Notes under the pieces: model-generated
Database searches by the model: none
What the model was told of the DNA's origin: nothing
What the model saw: only the letters and a program-made list of their open reading frames with translations
Made by a program: the position numbers and the translations under genes
Shown here: piece by piece, positions 52,650 through 61,814 of the stretch
How the letters are laid out: each line of letters opens with the position of its first letter
How positions within the stretch are numbered: position 1 is the first letter of the stretch
DNA from: Candidatus Nitrosopumilus sp.
Lineage (GTDB): Archaea; Thermoproteota; Nitrososphaeria; Nitrososphaerales; Nitrosopumilaceae
Assembly (NCBI GenBank): GCA_013215285.1
Contig: JABSRD010000003.1
Span: 3,552-67,551 of the forward strand
Length of the DNA stretch: 64,000 nt
Reading direction: 5' to 3'

Positions 52650-54053
52650 TTGCAAATTCAAACTTTACACAAATCAAAAATCAAGATATCTAAAAAATAT
52701 CAAAATGCAGTAGCTAGACAAACAAAAGATGAAAGAAAAACAATGCAAGAAAGCATAATCAAACATGGAATCAGGAAAGAACTGGAAATTAGTAAATTAA
52801 CAGGACTACTAGTTGATGGTCAAGAACGATATGAGGTAGGATTAACTGCAAACATTGAAGAGTTTCCAATAGTTTACAAGGATTTTGATTCAGAACTTGC
52901 AGAATTTCAATATGTAATTGACAATTCTAGATGTAGAAGGAATCTCACTACCTGGTGGATTGGAAAATTAAACCGACTCAATTTAGAACTAGAAAAAAAA
53001 TTGGCAAAGCAAAGACAGCAATTAGGAAAAACACCCACAGATAATCTAAAGCATGAAAATACAGAAAACACCAAAAATAATCATACCTCTGTGCAAATTT
53101 GCACAAAGGGTGCAAAAATCGAAAATGGAAGATCTAGTGAATTGGCAACTAAAGGTTCAGGAATAAGTGCAAGAACTCAGGATACAGTTTCACGAATCAT
53201 AGAATATGGTGACAAAGATCTCATAAAGAAATTAGATGATGGTGAACTTACCACTCACAAAGCTGAAACAATAATAATTCAAAAAGAAATTGAAAAAACC
53301 CCCATCCTTCCATTACCCATAGGAAAATTCACAGACATTGTTGAAGATCCAGGATGGCTCTTTGCAAACAAGAATATCGGTGGATCTGGAAAATCAGGAG
53401 CAGGTATGAAATATCGAGTGTTACCAACAAAAGATATTGCAAAAATACCTGTAGAAAGTATTGCCGCAGATAACGCAGTAAATTACATGTGGACTACAAA
53501 CTCACATCTGGTTACAGGATCAATGTTGATGAGTGAGTATATTGCAATACTAGAACAACAAAAATTTGAAATAAAAATAAAAAATCTCACAGATAAAGAA
53601 AAAATCAAAGAAATCCAAAATGTATTTTGTGAAAGAGTGTTAGCAATATCAGATATGCTTGGAAAAATCAAAGTACAAAGTGATGCGTTATCAGTAATTA
53701 ACTGTCATGGATTCACTCCAAAATACATCATCACTTGGGAGAAAAAAGAAAAAGAAGGATGGGGGGGATATGGCTTTAACAATGTCACAGAGCACTTGCT
53801 AATTGGAATTAGAGGCAAGATCAAACCATTTGGACTGCAAGAAAAAACAATTGTAAAATCAAAATATGTCCCAAGAACACATTCTAGAAAACCTGAAGAG
53901 ATGTGGGAGTTAATTGAAAAATGTGTTGGAATAACAAGAGGGAATCATAGAAAGTTGGAGATGAATTGTCGCACACCACGAAAAGGATGGTTGCCTCAGG
54001 GTGATGCAATTACTGAAAAAGATATAAAAAAATGGCAGAAATTTGGGAGTTAA
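52650..54053 (+). CDS. ParB-like domain fused to MT-A70 family adenine methyltransferase
   Basis: TTG start at 52650. Residues 1-100 are a ParB/Srx-like fold with the box GLLVDGQERYEVG (52-64). A region resembling the ParB HTH lies at about 165-210 (STARTQ-like ISARTQDTVSRII). From about residue 222 an MT-A70-type methylase begins: IVEDPGWLF with the catalytic-region motif reading D233-P-G-W236, then VNYMWTTNSHL, FTPKYIITWEKKEKEGWGGYGFN, HLLIGIRGK, and the C-terminal VPRTHSRKPEEMWELIE and EMNCRTPRKGW. MT-A70 enzymes usually have DPPW; here the second Pro is Gly. It may methylate adenine in DNA or be an inactive reader. Confidence 0.75.
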   Translation: MQIQTLHKSKIKISKKYQNAVARQTKDERKTMQESIIKHGIRKELEISKLTGLLVDGQERYEVGLTANIEEFPIVYKDFDSELAEFQYVIDNSRCRRNLTTWWIGKLNRLNLELEKKLAKQRQQLGKTPTDNLKHENTENTKNNHTSVQICTKGAKIENGRSSELATKGSGISARTQDTVSRIIEYGDKDLIKKLDDGELTTHKAETIIIQKEIEKTPILPLPIGKFTDIVEDPGWLFANKNIGGSGKSGAGMKYRVLPTKDIAKIPVESIAADNAVNYMWTTNSHLVTGSMLMSEYIAILEQQKFEIKIKNLTDKEKIKEIQNVFCERVLAISDMLGKIKVQSDALSVINCHGFTPKYIITWEKKEKEGWGGYGFNNVTEHLLIGIRGKIKPFGLQEKTIVKSKYVPRTHSRKPEEMWELIEKCVGITRGNHRKLEMNCRTPRKGWLPQGDAITEKDIKKWQKFGS

Positions 54054-54056
54054 AAA

Positions 54057-54254
54057 TTGAGTGAACTAACTTTTGAAGATGGAGTGTGGGCCGTAATTGA
54101 GAATTTTTATGGTTATGATTTCAATATTGAAATGATAATTAAAGAATTTAAAATAACTAAAGAACAAGCAATACAATATTCTAAGAAAACAGGGTTTAGA
54201 CCTGAAATTATCAATGAGATTAATGAAAAAGTTTGGTGTACTAATGCTAGTTAA
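54057..54254 (+). CDS. Hypothetical helix-rich small protein
   Basis: TTG start at 54057. The 65-residue product ends in a frame that overlaps the TFB start by 11 nt. It reads EDGVWAVIENFYGYDF, then NIEMIIKEFKITKEQAIQYSKKTG, which resembles an HTH recognition pair. Function is unknown. Confidence 0.5.
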   Translation: MSELTFEDGVWAVIENFYGYDFNIEMIIKEFKITKEQAIQYSKKTGFRPEIINEINEKVWCTNAS

Positions 54255-55413
54255 CCCAGAAAATACCTGTCTTAGATGTAAAGGGCCCATAATATTTGAT
54301 GAAATAGTTGGAGAAAAATTCTGTACTAGTTGTGGATTTGTTCAGGAATCACAAATCATAGATTATTCCAACAAAGACTCAATCTCAAAAGACGTGCTAA
54401 AAAAGAGATCACAAGAACATCATATCGTAACAAATTCCAATATACATGATGGTAATATGGGGTCAGTCATTATTTCACCAAACATAGACTATTCAGGCAA
54501 AAAACTCACGTTTCAACAAAAAAATTTCTCAACAAACATAAAAAAATGGGAAAAAAGAAATCGAGTAATCACAAGTAATGAAAGAAGACTAGTTACCTAT
54601 TTTCAAAAAGTACATCATCTAAAAGACCTATTGAGATTATCAGATACGTTTGTGAGCAAACTTTTTTTCATAATTCGACATGCAGAAAAGGCAAGGGTAC
54701 TGGAAAGTAAAAAGGTAGACATTGCAATAGTGGTGTTAATTCACATCGCAGGAAAGATGATAAATCAGCCAATACCATACACCAAACTAAAAAAATTATT
54801 TGAATTTAACAGCAGAAAATTTAACGAATACAACAATGAAATAATGTATTATCTAAAAATTGATTCTAAAGCCATCATAACTAAAGTGGAATTTGTGTTT
54901 GAAAAGTTTTGTAATGATTTGGGTATTTCACCAAAATTCAGAAAACATGGTCGCGAAATTATCGCTTATTGTAGAAAAAATGACATTTGTATGCAAAAAA
55001 CAAATGCAGTGATTGCAGCATCAGTGATTCATGTGGTTTTCATGCATTGTATGTACCAACATAATGATGTAAATGAGGTCAACCTTGAGCGAATCACAAA
55101 GGTCACAGGTGTTTCAGAGGGAAGTATATTGAGTAGTGCTAGGAAGATCAGACCGATAATAATACATCTAGGCATTACAGGAATCACAAAAGAAGATGTT
55201 ATAATTTCTAAAACAACAAAATCACAAAACAATCAGAACACATGTCCACACTGTTTAAGCAGAATGATCAAAGCATCAGGGGAGGGATATGATACATTGA
55301 ATGAAGAACATGTAAAATATATTCTTGGAAGAATATGTAAAAAATGCAAGAAAATTTTTATTAATCCAAAATTTAAAGAATATTCTTTTATTGTGAGTTC
55401 AATAGGCTGCTAA
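54244..55413 (+). CDS. Element-encoded TFB-like transcription factor with extra C-terminal zinc ribbon
   Basis: ATG 54244 (MLVNPENTCLRC) is preferred over the longer form. The 389-residue protein has an N-terminal zinc ribbon (C9, C12, C27, C30), a B-reader-like GSVI, two cyclin-like repeats (about 100-290) and an unusual C-terminal second ribbon (CPHC ... CKKC, about 335-380). TFB recruits RNA polymerase at TATA promoters together with TBP, and the chromosomal TBP lies at 14248. An element TFB could redirect host polymerase to element promoters. The extra ribbon is not usual for TFB. Confidence 0.82.
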   Translation: MLVNPENTCLRCKGPIIFDEIVGEKFCTSCGFVQESQIIDYSNKDSISKDVLKKRSQEHHIVTNSNIHDGNMGSVIISPNIDYSGKKLTFQQKNFSTNIKKWEKRNRVITSNERRLVTYFQKVHHLKDLLRLSDTFVSKLFFIIRHAEKARVLESKKVDIAIVVLIHIAGKMINQPIPYTKLKKLFEFNSRKFNEYNNEIMYYLKIDSKAIITKVEFVFEKFCNDLGISPKFRKHGREIIAYCRKNDICMQKTNAVIAASVIHVVFMHCMYQHNDVNEVNLERITKVTGVSEGSILSSARKIRPIIIHLGITGITKEDVIISKTTKSQNNQNTCPHCLSRMIKASGEGYDTLNEEHVKYILGRICKKCKKIFINPKFKEYSFIVSSIGC

Positions 55414-55498
55414 ACTAGATCAAGTAAAATAAAAATCAAACACTACGGAACCAATTAAAAAAAATCTTAGAATGAAAAAAGAAAACAAGAATTAGAAA

Positions 55499-55783
55499 TT
55501 GTATCCTGATCAAATAATCATAATCAAATCATTCATGCCAAAGTTTGATTGCATTCAAAATCATATCATTCGATTTGTAAGGGAGTATAGATTACCTGGT
55601 GTTGAAAACAAAATCTGTTGTGGTGGGACCCATAACATGAAAATTGGGGATGCTGTATATGTGTACAATGGAGAACCATTTGGATTACAAAGTGTGTATT
55701 GTTCTGATATGAAATGTTTCTTGGAAAATTTAGATGAATTATCTGTCATAAAATTTCTGGAATCTGTAAAAAAGAAAAAATGA
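55499..55783 (+). CDS. Small Cys-containing hypothetical protein
   Basis: TTG start at 55499, or ATG 55535. The product has a Cys pair near its start (DCIQNHI) and CCGGTHNM further on, then YCSDMKCF. Cys and His spacing suggest a metal site of four or more ligands. No family is recognised. Confidence 0.5.
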   Translation: MYPDQIIIIKSFMPKFDCIQNHIIRFVREYRLPGVENKICCGGTHNMKIGDAVYVYNGEPFGLQSVYCSDMKCFLENLDELSVIKFLESVKKKK

Positions 55784-55851
55784 TATACACTCAATCGATC
55801 TACAAACAATTATTTCACATAATACTTAATGATACTTTATAGGAACTAAAA

Positions 55852-57450
55852 ATGAATTTTATTTCAAATATGGATCATAAAATAAACAAAAATCTTGTTT
55901 TGATTGTTACTTTAGTTGCAATCATAATGATATCCATTGGCAACATTTCAGATATTGTAGCACAAGAAAATCCAGTCATTATAGTAACCCTTGACTCTAA
56001 AAATTACAATACAGGTCAAATATTGAATATTCAAGGTAGTGTATTGGATGTAAAAATGCCTGTAATCGCATTGACCATCCATGATCCTGACGGTAAAACC
56101 CTTCAAGCAAGTAATCTGGATATCACAAATAATACATTTGTAAAAACGATACCACTTGATTCCCCATTTTATGATAAATCGGGACAATATACCATAAAAC
56201 TATCCTATGGGAAAATAGTTCAAGAAATATTCTTTGAGATTATTGGAGTTGAAAATAATGATAATAAGGATACATCACAAAAAGACTCTGCAAAAACAGA
56301 GTCAGAAAACAGTGTCACCGCTGTAGAGATAACATCACTGGTATCTGCAAGTACAACATACTATGATGGGGACACAGTCATTATTTCAGGAACAGTGTCA
56401 TCTACTGTTAACCCAACTGTATTGATTGGAATACATGATCCATTTGGCTCTCCTGCTGGATTTTATTTTGGAATGATAAATGATGATAAATTTACAATAT
56501 CATTCATGGTAAAGTCTGGTGTAAATTTCAAGGCTGATGGAACATATTACGCCAAGGCACATTATGGCGAGTCCGAAAAGATAGTTGAATTTGATTTCTC
56601 AAAGAAAACACCAATGAAACAAGAAGAACAATTTGATGAAGAACAATCTACAAAAAATGAACAGACAAACATGTCTGATACTAATAATAACATTGATGCA
56701 AAAACAGAGCCAAGACAAACTGACAATGAAAATACATCTGAGATAAAACCTGAGAGTAAACCTAGAATTATTTCACAACCAAAACAAGAGACAACATCTG
56801 AATCACGAAACACAGACAAAAATCTTACAGTTGAGGATCTGGAACTAGGAATTATGCTTAATGAAATAAATCTAAAATGTGATACGGAGAAACTAAAAGA
56901 TCTCACTACATACTATGATGGAATGGGTCCAAGTCTATCACAATTGTGTAAATATTCAGATGCAATCCAATATTACCTAGATGATTTAACAAATAATTCA
57001 AAAGATGTTGATGCACTGACAAATTTGGGTTCAGCATTTTTCCATTTGGGATATTACTCTGATTCACTAAGGGAATATGACACGGCATTATCCATATCGC
57101 CAAATCACATATCTGCACTAAACAACAAGGCAAATTTGCTTTCAAAAACTGGCATGAATGAGGATGCAATGGAATTATACATCAAAGCATTAGAGTTGAG
57201 TCCCACAAATACAATAATTAAAAGAAATATGTTGATTGTTCAATTAACCATACAATCTCAAATTAATGACGAAATTACAGTGATTAATCAAACAACTGTA
57301 AATGATATTGATTCTGTAATAATCCCTCAAGATGTAGGTACAAAAAATAGTACTTTATACAAACAAAGTGATGATGATTCTGTTTCAGTTGGAAATATTT
57401 TCTCAGACATCATATCTGCAATATCATCATTTTTCAATCCTAGTGATTGA
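55852..57450 (+). CDS. Surface protein: two Ig-like repeats plus TPR domain
   Basis: The 532-residue protein has a signal-anchor (NLVLIVTLVAIIMISIG). Two Ig-like units follow with the motif K-x-Y-x-x-G-x-x-x-x-I-x-G (residues about 45-130 and 160-240), related to those of the 5278 gene. A Glu/Gln/Thr-rich linker comes next (about 245-330), then TPR-like helices (DALTNLGSAFFHLGYYSDSLREYD; NNKANLLSKTGMNEDAMELYIKALELSP), and a tail with no anchor. It is likely exported and could be a host-interaction or adhesion factor. Confidence 0.72.
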   Translation: MNFISNMDHKINKNLVLIVTLVAIIMISIGNISDIVAQENPVIIVTLDSKNYNTGQILNIQGSVLDVKMPVIALTIHDPDGKTLQASNLDITNNTFVKTIPLDSPFYDKSGQYTIKLSYGKIVQEIFFEIIGVENNDNKDTSQKDSAKTESENSVTAVEITSLVSASTTYYDGDTVIISGTVSSTVNPTVLIGIHDPFGSPAGFYFGMINDDKFTISFMVKSGVNFKADGTYYAKAHYGESEKIVEFDFSKKTPMKQEEQFDEEQSTKNEQTNMSDTNNNIDAKTEPRQTDNENTSEIKPESKPRIISQPKQETTSESRNTDKNLTVEDLELGIMLNEINLKCDTEKLKDLTTYYDGMGPSLSQLCKYSDAIQYYLDDLTNNSKDVDALTNLGSAFFHLGYYSDSLREYDTALSISPNHISALNNKANLLSKTGMNEDAMELYIKALELSPTNTIIKRNMLIVQLTIQSQINDEITVINQTTVNDIDSVIIPQDVGTKNSTLYKQSDDDSVSVGNIFSDIISAISSFFNPSD

Positions 57451-57475
57451 TCAACAAAACTAGAATAATCCCAGA

Positions 57476-57628
57476 TTGAGAATTCTACAAAGAATTTGTC
57501 GTGAATGTGGTGAAATCATACCTAAAATTCATGTCAATACCATGATCAATCAAGGAAATTTCATCATTACAGGTGTGGCTCGATACTGTACACAAGGACA
57601 TCTTCAACCCTGTGATTTTATCGATTAG
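57476..57628 (+). CDS. 50-residue zinc-knuckle protein
   Basis: TTG 57476 to TAG 57628 encodes a small protein with CRECG near the start and YCTQGH ... PCDF at the end, three to four metal ligands in total. It lies 2 nt before the MCM start and is likely co-translated with it. Unknown function. Confidence 0.5.
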   Translation: MRILQRICRECGEIIPKIHVNTMINQGNFIITGVARYCTQGHLQPCDFID

Positions 57629-57630
57629 TT

Positions 57631-59715
57631 GTGACTGAAAAAACCACCTACACCGACTCTGCTTTGTCTGACAAAATAAAGGATTTTCTAAAATCCTTCA
57701 AAGATAAGATGGGACAATATTCCTATATAGAAACAATTGATCAAATGATGTCTCAAAACAAGACATTCTTGGTTATAGATTATGCCGATTTGGCACAACA
57801 ATCAGACTTGGAGGAAATATTCCACAAGGAACCTGATTTAATGTTAGAAGTTTTTGCAAGGGCAATAAAAGAAACTCTACAAACAAGATATCCTGATTAT
57901 GCTGAATCAATTAAGGATGAAATTAATGTACGAATTATAAACTACCCATTAAAGAAAACCGTAAGACAAATCAATTCAAAATCATCAGGCAAGTTCATTT
58001 CAATCAAAGCTATGTTGATCAGAATGTCACCTGTAGAATCAATTCCAACTGTTGCAGTGTATGTATGTCCTGATGGACACCCAACAAAACTTACTGCAAA
58101 AAGAAATTTCAACATTGGAATTCCAATTGTATGTAATAATCCAAACTGCAAACACCGAGATTTTGAATTATACCAAAAAGGATCTACATTTGAAGACTAT
58201 CAAATTTTACAATTACAAGAACTTCCAAGTGAGTTACCACCAGGAAAACTACCAAAAACATTGGGTGTTTTTGTACATGGTAGTTTGGTAGATTCTGCAA
58301 GGATGGGGGATACTGTAGAGATTACAGGTATTGTTCGAGCAGAATTATCAAATATCATAAAGTTAGGAAAGCCAGTTCAAACATATCGTCACAGACTGTA
58401 TGCGAATAACATTGTACGTCTATCAAATGACAATGATTTGGGTGGGAAAATAGATGACAGAAATATCCAAATGATTAATTCAATTAAAAATATTTCAGAA
58501 GATGATGCAACTGAATTAATTGTAAACTCTTTTGCAACACACATTCAAGGCCATAAACTAATCAAAGAGGCATTAATTCTCACCATGATAGGTTCTGATG
58601 CTCAAATTTTAGATGATGGGACAAGGGTAAGGGGTGATATCAACATATTTCTTGTAGGTGATCCAGGTACTGCAAAAAGTGAGATGGGAAAAGCAGTATT
58701 TCGAGTTGCACCAAAGGCTTTCTACGCATCAGGTAGAGGGTCTACAGGTGCAGGACTGACAGCAGCCACAATTCAGGATAAAACCACAGGTGCTTACATG
58801 TTGGAACCTGGTATCACGGTACTAGCTGATGAGGGATTGGCAATCATTGATGAATTCGATAAAATGAAACCAGAGGATAGAAGTGCATTACATGAAGTAA
58901 TGGAACAACAAACAGTTAGTATTGCAAAAGGTGGAATCACTGCAACTCTTAATGCAAGGGCATCAATAATCGCCATTGCAAATCCGTCATTTGGAAGATA
59001 TGATCCTTTCAAAAACCTCACAGAAAATATTCCATCAATTCCAATCCCACTACTTACACGATTTGATATGATATTTGTAGTGCGAGACATTCCAGAAAAA
59101 TCAAAAGATGAAAAAATTGCAAGACATATGATATCAACTCATAAAACCACAAAAACAGTTCGTATCAAAAAATCATTTGATCATGAAATATTTGTAAAGT
59201 ATCTAAGATTTGCAAAACAGAAAAAAATTAAACTATCAAAAGAAGCTGAAGAAAAAATTATTCAATATTATTTGAAGATGAGAAGTTCCACTGATGAGGA
59301 TTCAGGCTATACCATTACTCCAAGACAATTAGAAGGACTAGTCAGACTTACTACTGCAAGGGCAAAGTTTCTACTAAAAGATATGGCTGATGAGAATGAT
59401 GCAGACCGAGCAATTCACATCATGGATGAAATGTTTCACAGTTCTGGAGTAGATGTCAATACAGGTAAAGTAGACTTGGGAGTGTTGCAAGGAAAACCAA
59501 AAAGCCAAGTATCACAAATGAATTTGTTTCAGGATTTAATGAAGTCATTAGAACAAGATTCACATTCAGGAGTTCCAGACAAGGAAATCATTTCAGAGAT
59601 GGAAAAGACTGGAAAATGGGATGAACCACAAGCAAAAGATTTTTTCAAGAAAATGTTACGTGAAAGTATTCTTTTTGAGATAAGACCTGGCAGATATTCA
59701 TGGGTTTCACAATAA
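57631..59715 (+). CDS. mcm: MCM replicative helicase
   Basis: GTG start at 57631. The 694-residue protein has an N-terminal domain with a zinc site (CPDGH ... CNNPNCKH) and the AAA+ core: Walker A GDPGTAKS, Walker B LAIIDEFDKM, sensor IIAIANPSFGR and the Arg finger region PLLTRFDM. A C-terminal winged helix follows. Length and order match archaeal MCM. It is an element copy of the replicative helicase; archaeal plasmids and integrated elements often carry one. The adjacent iterons make it a likely partner at the element origin. Confidence 0.93.
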   Translation: MTEKTTYTDSALSDKIKDFLKSFKDKMGQYSYIETIDQMMSQNKTFLVIDYADLAQQSDLEEIFHKEPDLMLEVFARAIKETLQTRYPDYAESIKDEINVRIINYPLKKTVRQINSKSSGKFISIKAMLIRMSPVESIPTVAVYVCPDGHPTKLTAKRNFNIGIPIVCNNPNCKHRDFELYQKGSTFEDYQILQLQELPSELPPGKLPKTLGVFVHGSLVDSARMGDTVEITGIVRAELSNIIKLGKPVQTYRHRLYANNIVRLSNDNDLGGKIDDRNIQMINSIKNISEDDATELIVNSFATHIQGHKLIKEALILTMIGSDAQILDDGTRVRGDINIFLVGDPGTAKSEMGKAVFRVAPKAFYASGRGSTGAGLTAATIQDKTTGAYMLEPGITVLADEGLAIIDEFDKMKPEDRSALHEVMEQQTVSIAKGGITATLNARASIIAIANPSFGRYDPFKNLTENIPSIPIPLLTRFDMIFVVRDIPEKSKDEKIARHMISTHKTTKTVRIKKSFDHEIFVKYLRFAKQKKIKLSKEAEEKIIQYYLKMRSSTDEDSGYTITPRQLEGLVRLTTARAKFLLKDMADENDADRAIHIMDEMFHSSGVDVNTGKVDLGVLQGKPKSQVSQMNLFQDLMKSLEQDSHSGVPDKEIISEMEKTGKWDEPQAKDFFKKMLRESILFEIRPGRYSWVSQ

Positions 59716-59719
59716 ATTC

Positions 59720-59887
59720 ATGCCAAGAAAAATAAAAAAAGTTTCACTAAACACTGGAATTAGTTCAAAGACTATGATCAAATTTATAAAATTCGTAAAG
59801 AAACAGCATCATGGAGTCATCAAAGGACCAATGTCATTTGAAACCGAACGAGCAATACTGTTACTTCTTGCAATCTATGATGTTTGA
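59720..59887 (+). CDS. Small RHH-like protein beside the origin
   Basis: ATG 59720 to TGA 59887 encodes 55 residues: KVSLNTGISSKTMIKFIKF, then HHGVIKGPMSFETERAIL. The IKGP motif and the preceding helix match the protein encoded at 60322 on the other side of the repeats. It has an N-terminal basic patch (PRKIKK). It could be an origin- or partition-site binding factor. Confidence 0.55.
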   Translation: MPRKIKKVSLNTGISSKTMIKFIKFVKKQHHGVIKGPMSFETERAILLLLAIYDV

Positions 59888-60321
59888 TCGCATGTCGGAT
59901 AACGTTAGTAGGCACACATATGCTTGCATGTTGTTTGCATGCAGTCCCCACACATATGGGAATTTTATTTCACACTTAGGCACAAATCTACCTCATTTTT
60001 GACTCTTTTCTATCTAAAAACCTGTATTGTATGCTGGATAACGTTACCTAACGTTAGCTGGTGTTATCCTACATGTAATTGTGTTATGTTATGTCGTATA
60101 GTGTTATTCTACATGAAAATAGACGATCGCTAGTCATGAGTAATAAAATAATTTTTAATCAAAAATTTATTGCATACAAACAACATACATGCAAACCCAT
60201 ACGTGCTAACGTTATCCGACATGGAATGTCATATCATACAGTATAACACCATACAACATGAAATGTCTGTGTCAAATAACACCCGATAACATCTTCTAAC
60301 GTTATCCTACATGGAATAATT
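59888..60321. repeat. Iteron-like region, candidate replication origin
   Basis: The 434-nt gap has no coding frame but holds repeats of CTAACGTTATCC(G/T)ACATG. Perfect copies in opposite orientation are at 59891-59908 and 60206-60223; a near-copy is at 60296-60313. Partial copies lie at 60031-60046, 60048-60057 (the palindrome CTAACGTTAG), 60061-60075 and 60091-60115. The core AACGTT occurs at 59901, 60040, 60050, 60208 and 60298. The outer pair extends as an imperfect inverted repeat of about 50 nt (59891-59943 and 60171-60223). An AT-rich stretch (about 60139-60175) between them fits an unwinding element. MCM lies immediately upstream. Confidence 0.65.
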
Positions 60322-60768
60322 TTGAAGAAAAAAAGAATTTCAACTGAAGTATCTGAGAATACAAAAACTCAATGGGATGATTTTATGTTATCAAAACATG
60401 GAACCATCAAGGGACCATATGGCCCTGAATTAGAATTGGCAATGAAAAATCACATGAAAAACTATGTTCAAGTTAGTGTTGATGATTCAATTCAATATGG
60501 TAAAAGTACCATGGAGTCCCTCAAATCTATCTGTTTTGGACTTCGTGAATTACCTTCATTCCCAATGATTCAACCAATTACCCTGACAACTATAATTAAA
60601 AAATATACGCAGATAAAAGATGTTAGAACAATTAAAAAATATAAGAAAATTATTTTGTCATATTCAAAACAAGAGAAACTTGAAAATCAAACGTTTCCAC
60701 AATTAAACGTAGAAGGATTTTGTGTTTATGTTGAAAAACTCACACAAGAAAAATTTGTAAATGTTTAA
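60322..60768 (+). CDS. RHH-like protein with IKGP motif
   Basis: TTG start at 60322, 9 nt after an iteron copy that would therefore cover its promoter. The 148-residue protein has an N-terminal RHH-like unit (KKKRISTEVSENTKTQWDDFMLSKHGTIKGPYGPELELAMKNH, described in parts) and a C-terminal helical domain (TIIKKYTQIKDVRTIKKYKK). I see this as a candidate iteron-binding replication or control protein. It is the longer relative of the 59720 gene. Confidence 0.6.
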   Translation: MKKKRISTEVSENTKTQWDDFMLSKHGTIKGPYGPELELAMKNHMKNYVQVSVDDSIQYGKSTMESLKSICFGLRELPSFPMIQPITLTTIIKKYTQIKDVRTIKKYKKIILSYSKQEKLENQTFPQLNVEGFCVYVEKLTQEKFVNV

Positions 60769-60785
60769 AATTCCTCAATAATAAA

Positions 60786-61235
60786 ATGAAAATTCTTCAG
60801 GTTCCAATATTATTTTGCTTTAGATGTAAAAAATCATTTACTCCACGTATTGACAATGCTGAGGAATGTGTGATTATTCCAAAGGCGTGTCCTAATCATA
60901 AATGCCGTTCCCAAACTTGGAATATTCCAGATTCAGAACTTGAAATTATAAAATTAAAACAAAGACAGAATTTGTTGTTAGGTCCTGGATGTCGTACTGG
61001 AATGAGGAAATCTGTGCCTGTATTAGACAAATACAAGCCTAAAAAGAAAGAAAAAAAGCCACTAATCATCTGTCAAGAATGTGAGATATTTTATCATGAT
61101 GAAGAATCTTTGAAACGACATCAACACAGAAGGCATCATGGGATGTGCAATAATTGTCATTCAAGCAACGTGTATGTTATGAAAAGAGATGGTATGAATA
61201 TCTGTAAGACTTGTTTTGAATCAAAAAATAATTGA
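60786..61235 (+). CDS. Multi-zinc-finger protein
   Basis: The 149-residue protein has three separate Cys/His sites: CFRCKK with further Cys at CVII, CPNHKC; a C2H2 finger CQECEIFYHDEESLKRHQHRRHH; and a ribbon CNNCHSSN ... CKTC. A basic linker joins the first to the second. It probably binds nucleic acid. The element carries several such proteins. Confidence 0.65.
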   Translation: MKILQVPILFCFRCKKSFTPRIDNAEECVIIPKACPNHKCRSQTWNIPDSELEIIKLKQRQNLLLGPGCRTGMRKSVPVLDKYKPKKKEKKPLIICQECEIFYHDEESLKRHQHRRHHGMCNNCHSSNVYVMKRDGMNICKTCFESKNN

Positions 61236-61261
61236 TCAAAAATAATAATATTTAGATCAAT

Positions 61262-61519
61262 ATGATATACCAAACACTAGATATAACACAATTAACTCAA
61301 AAATTAATCATGGTGTGTAAGGGAATTTGTTACAAATACAAGGCAAAAAAACCATTAATGACAAGCAGATATGCTTCAGGACAAAAACGCTGTTCTAACT
61401 GTGAACTTTTTGTAAATTGGGACGGTACTAACTGTCCTTGTTGTGGAATTATTTTAAGGACTAACCCCAGAGGAACCCAAGACAGACAAAGATTGTTGCT
61501 AGTAAAACAACAAAGATAA
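61262..61519 (+). CDS. Small zinc-ribbon protein (CKGIC-YASGQKRC type)
   Basis: The 85-residue protein contains VCKGICYKYKAKKP, RYASGQKRCSNCELFVNWDG and CPCCGIILRTNPRG, forming two Cys pairs in a ribbon plus an early CxxxC. I recall the same block in many small proteins of ammonia-oxidising archaea, chromosomal and mobile. Its role is unknown. ATG 61310 is an alternative start. Confidence 0.65.
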   Translation: MIYQTLDITQLTQKLIMVCKGICYKYKAKKPLMTSRYASGQKRCSNCELFVNWDGTNCPCCGIILRTNPRGTQDRQRLLLVKQQR

Positions 61520-61579
61520 TTTATTTTTACAAAATTTTTGATACTATTTCGGACATTTTTTGATTATTTTTAATTAAAA

Positions 61580-61762
61580 ATGAGTAGAGGTTCAAGACCG
61601 TTTGTAGTAACTGCAAATATTTTAGCTCAATTAAAAAATGCCGACATATGTTATTGCAGTGGCTGTAACGTAGAATTTAAAATTGCAGATTCTGTTGTTT
61701 CAAACAGTACTGGAAAAAAGAGATATCATTATCTTTGTGCAATCACGTTAAAAATTGCATAA
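61580..61762 (+). CDS. 60-residue Cys-containing hypothetical protein
   Basis: ATG 61580. The product has CYCSGC in the middle and a YHYLC near the end, a probable zinc site. The rest is short and unremarkable. Unknown function. Confidence 0.5.
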   Translation: MSRGSRPFVVTANILAQLKNADICYCSGCNVEFKIADSVVSNSTGKKRYHYLCAITLKIA

Positions 61763-61803
61763 TTATTAAAAAATAACAAAATATTGTATCACAAAAAAAT
61801 AGG

Positions 61804-61814
61804 GGGTATAAATA
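61804..61814 (+). promoter_or_regulatory. TATA box for the second TFB-like gene
   Basis: GGTATAAATAC lies about 80 nt before ATG 61893. The transcript would have a leader of about 50 nt. That leader contains a 13-codon open frame (61851-61892) in the same frame as, and directly before, the start codon. Confidence 0.45.

Noticed and set aside
59811-60133. Overlapping plus-strand frames of 63 and 69 codons
   Set aside because: They run through the iteron region and give Cys/His-rich random-looking peptides; the repeats explain the sequence.
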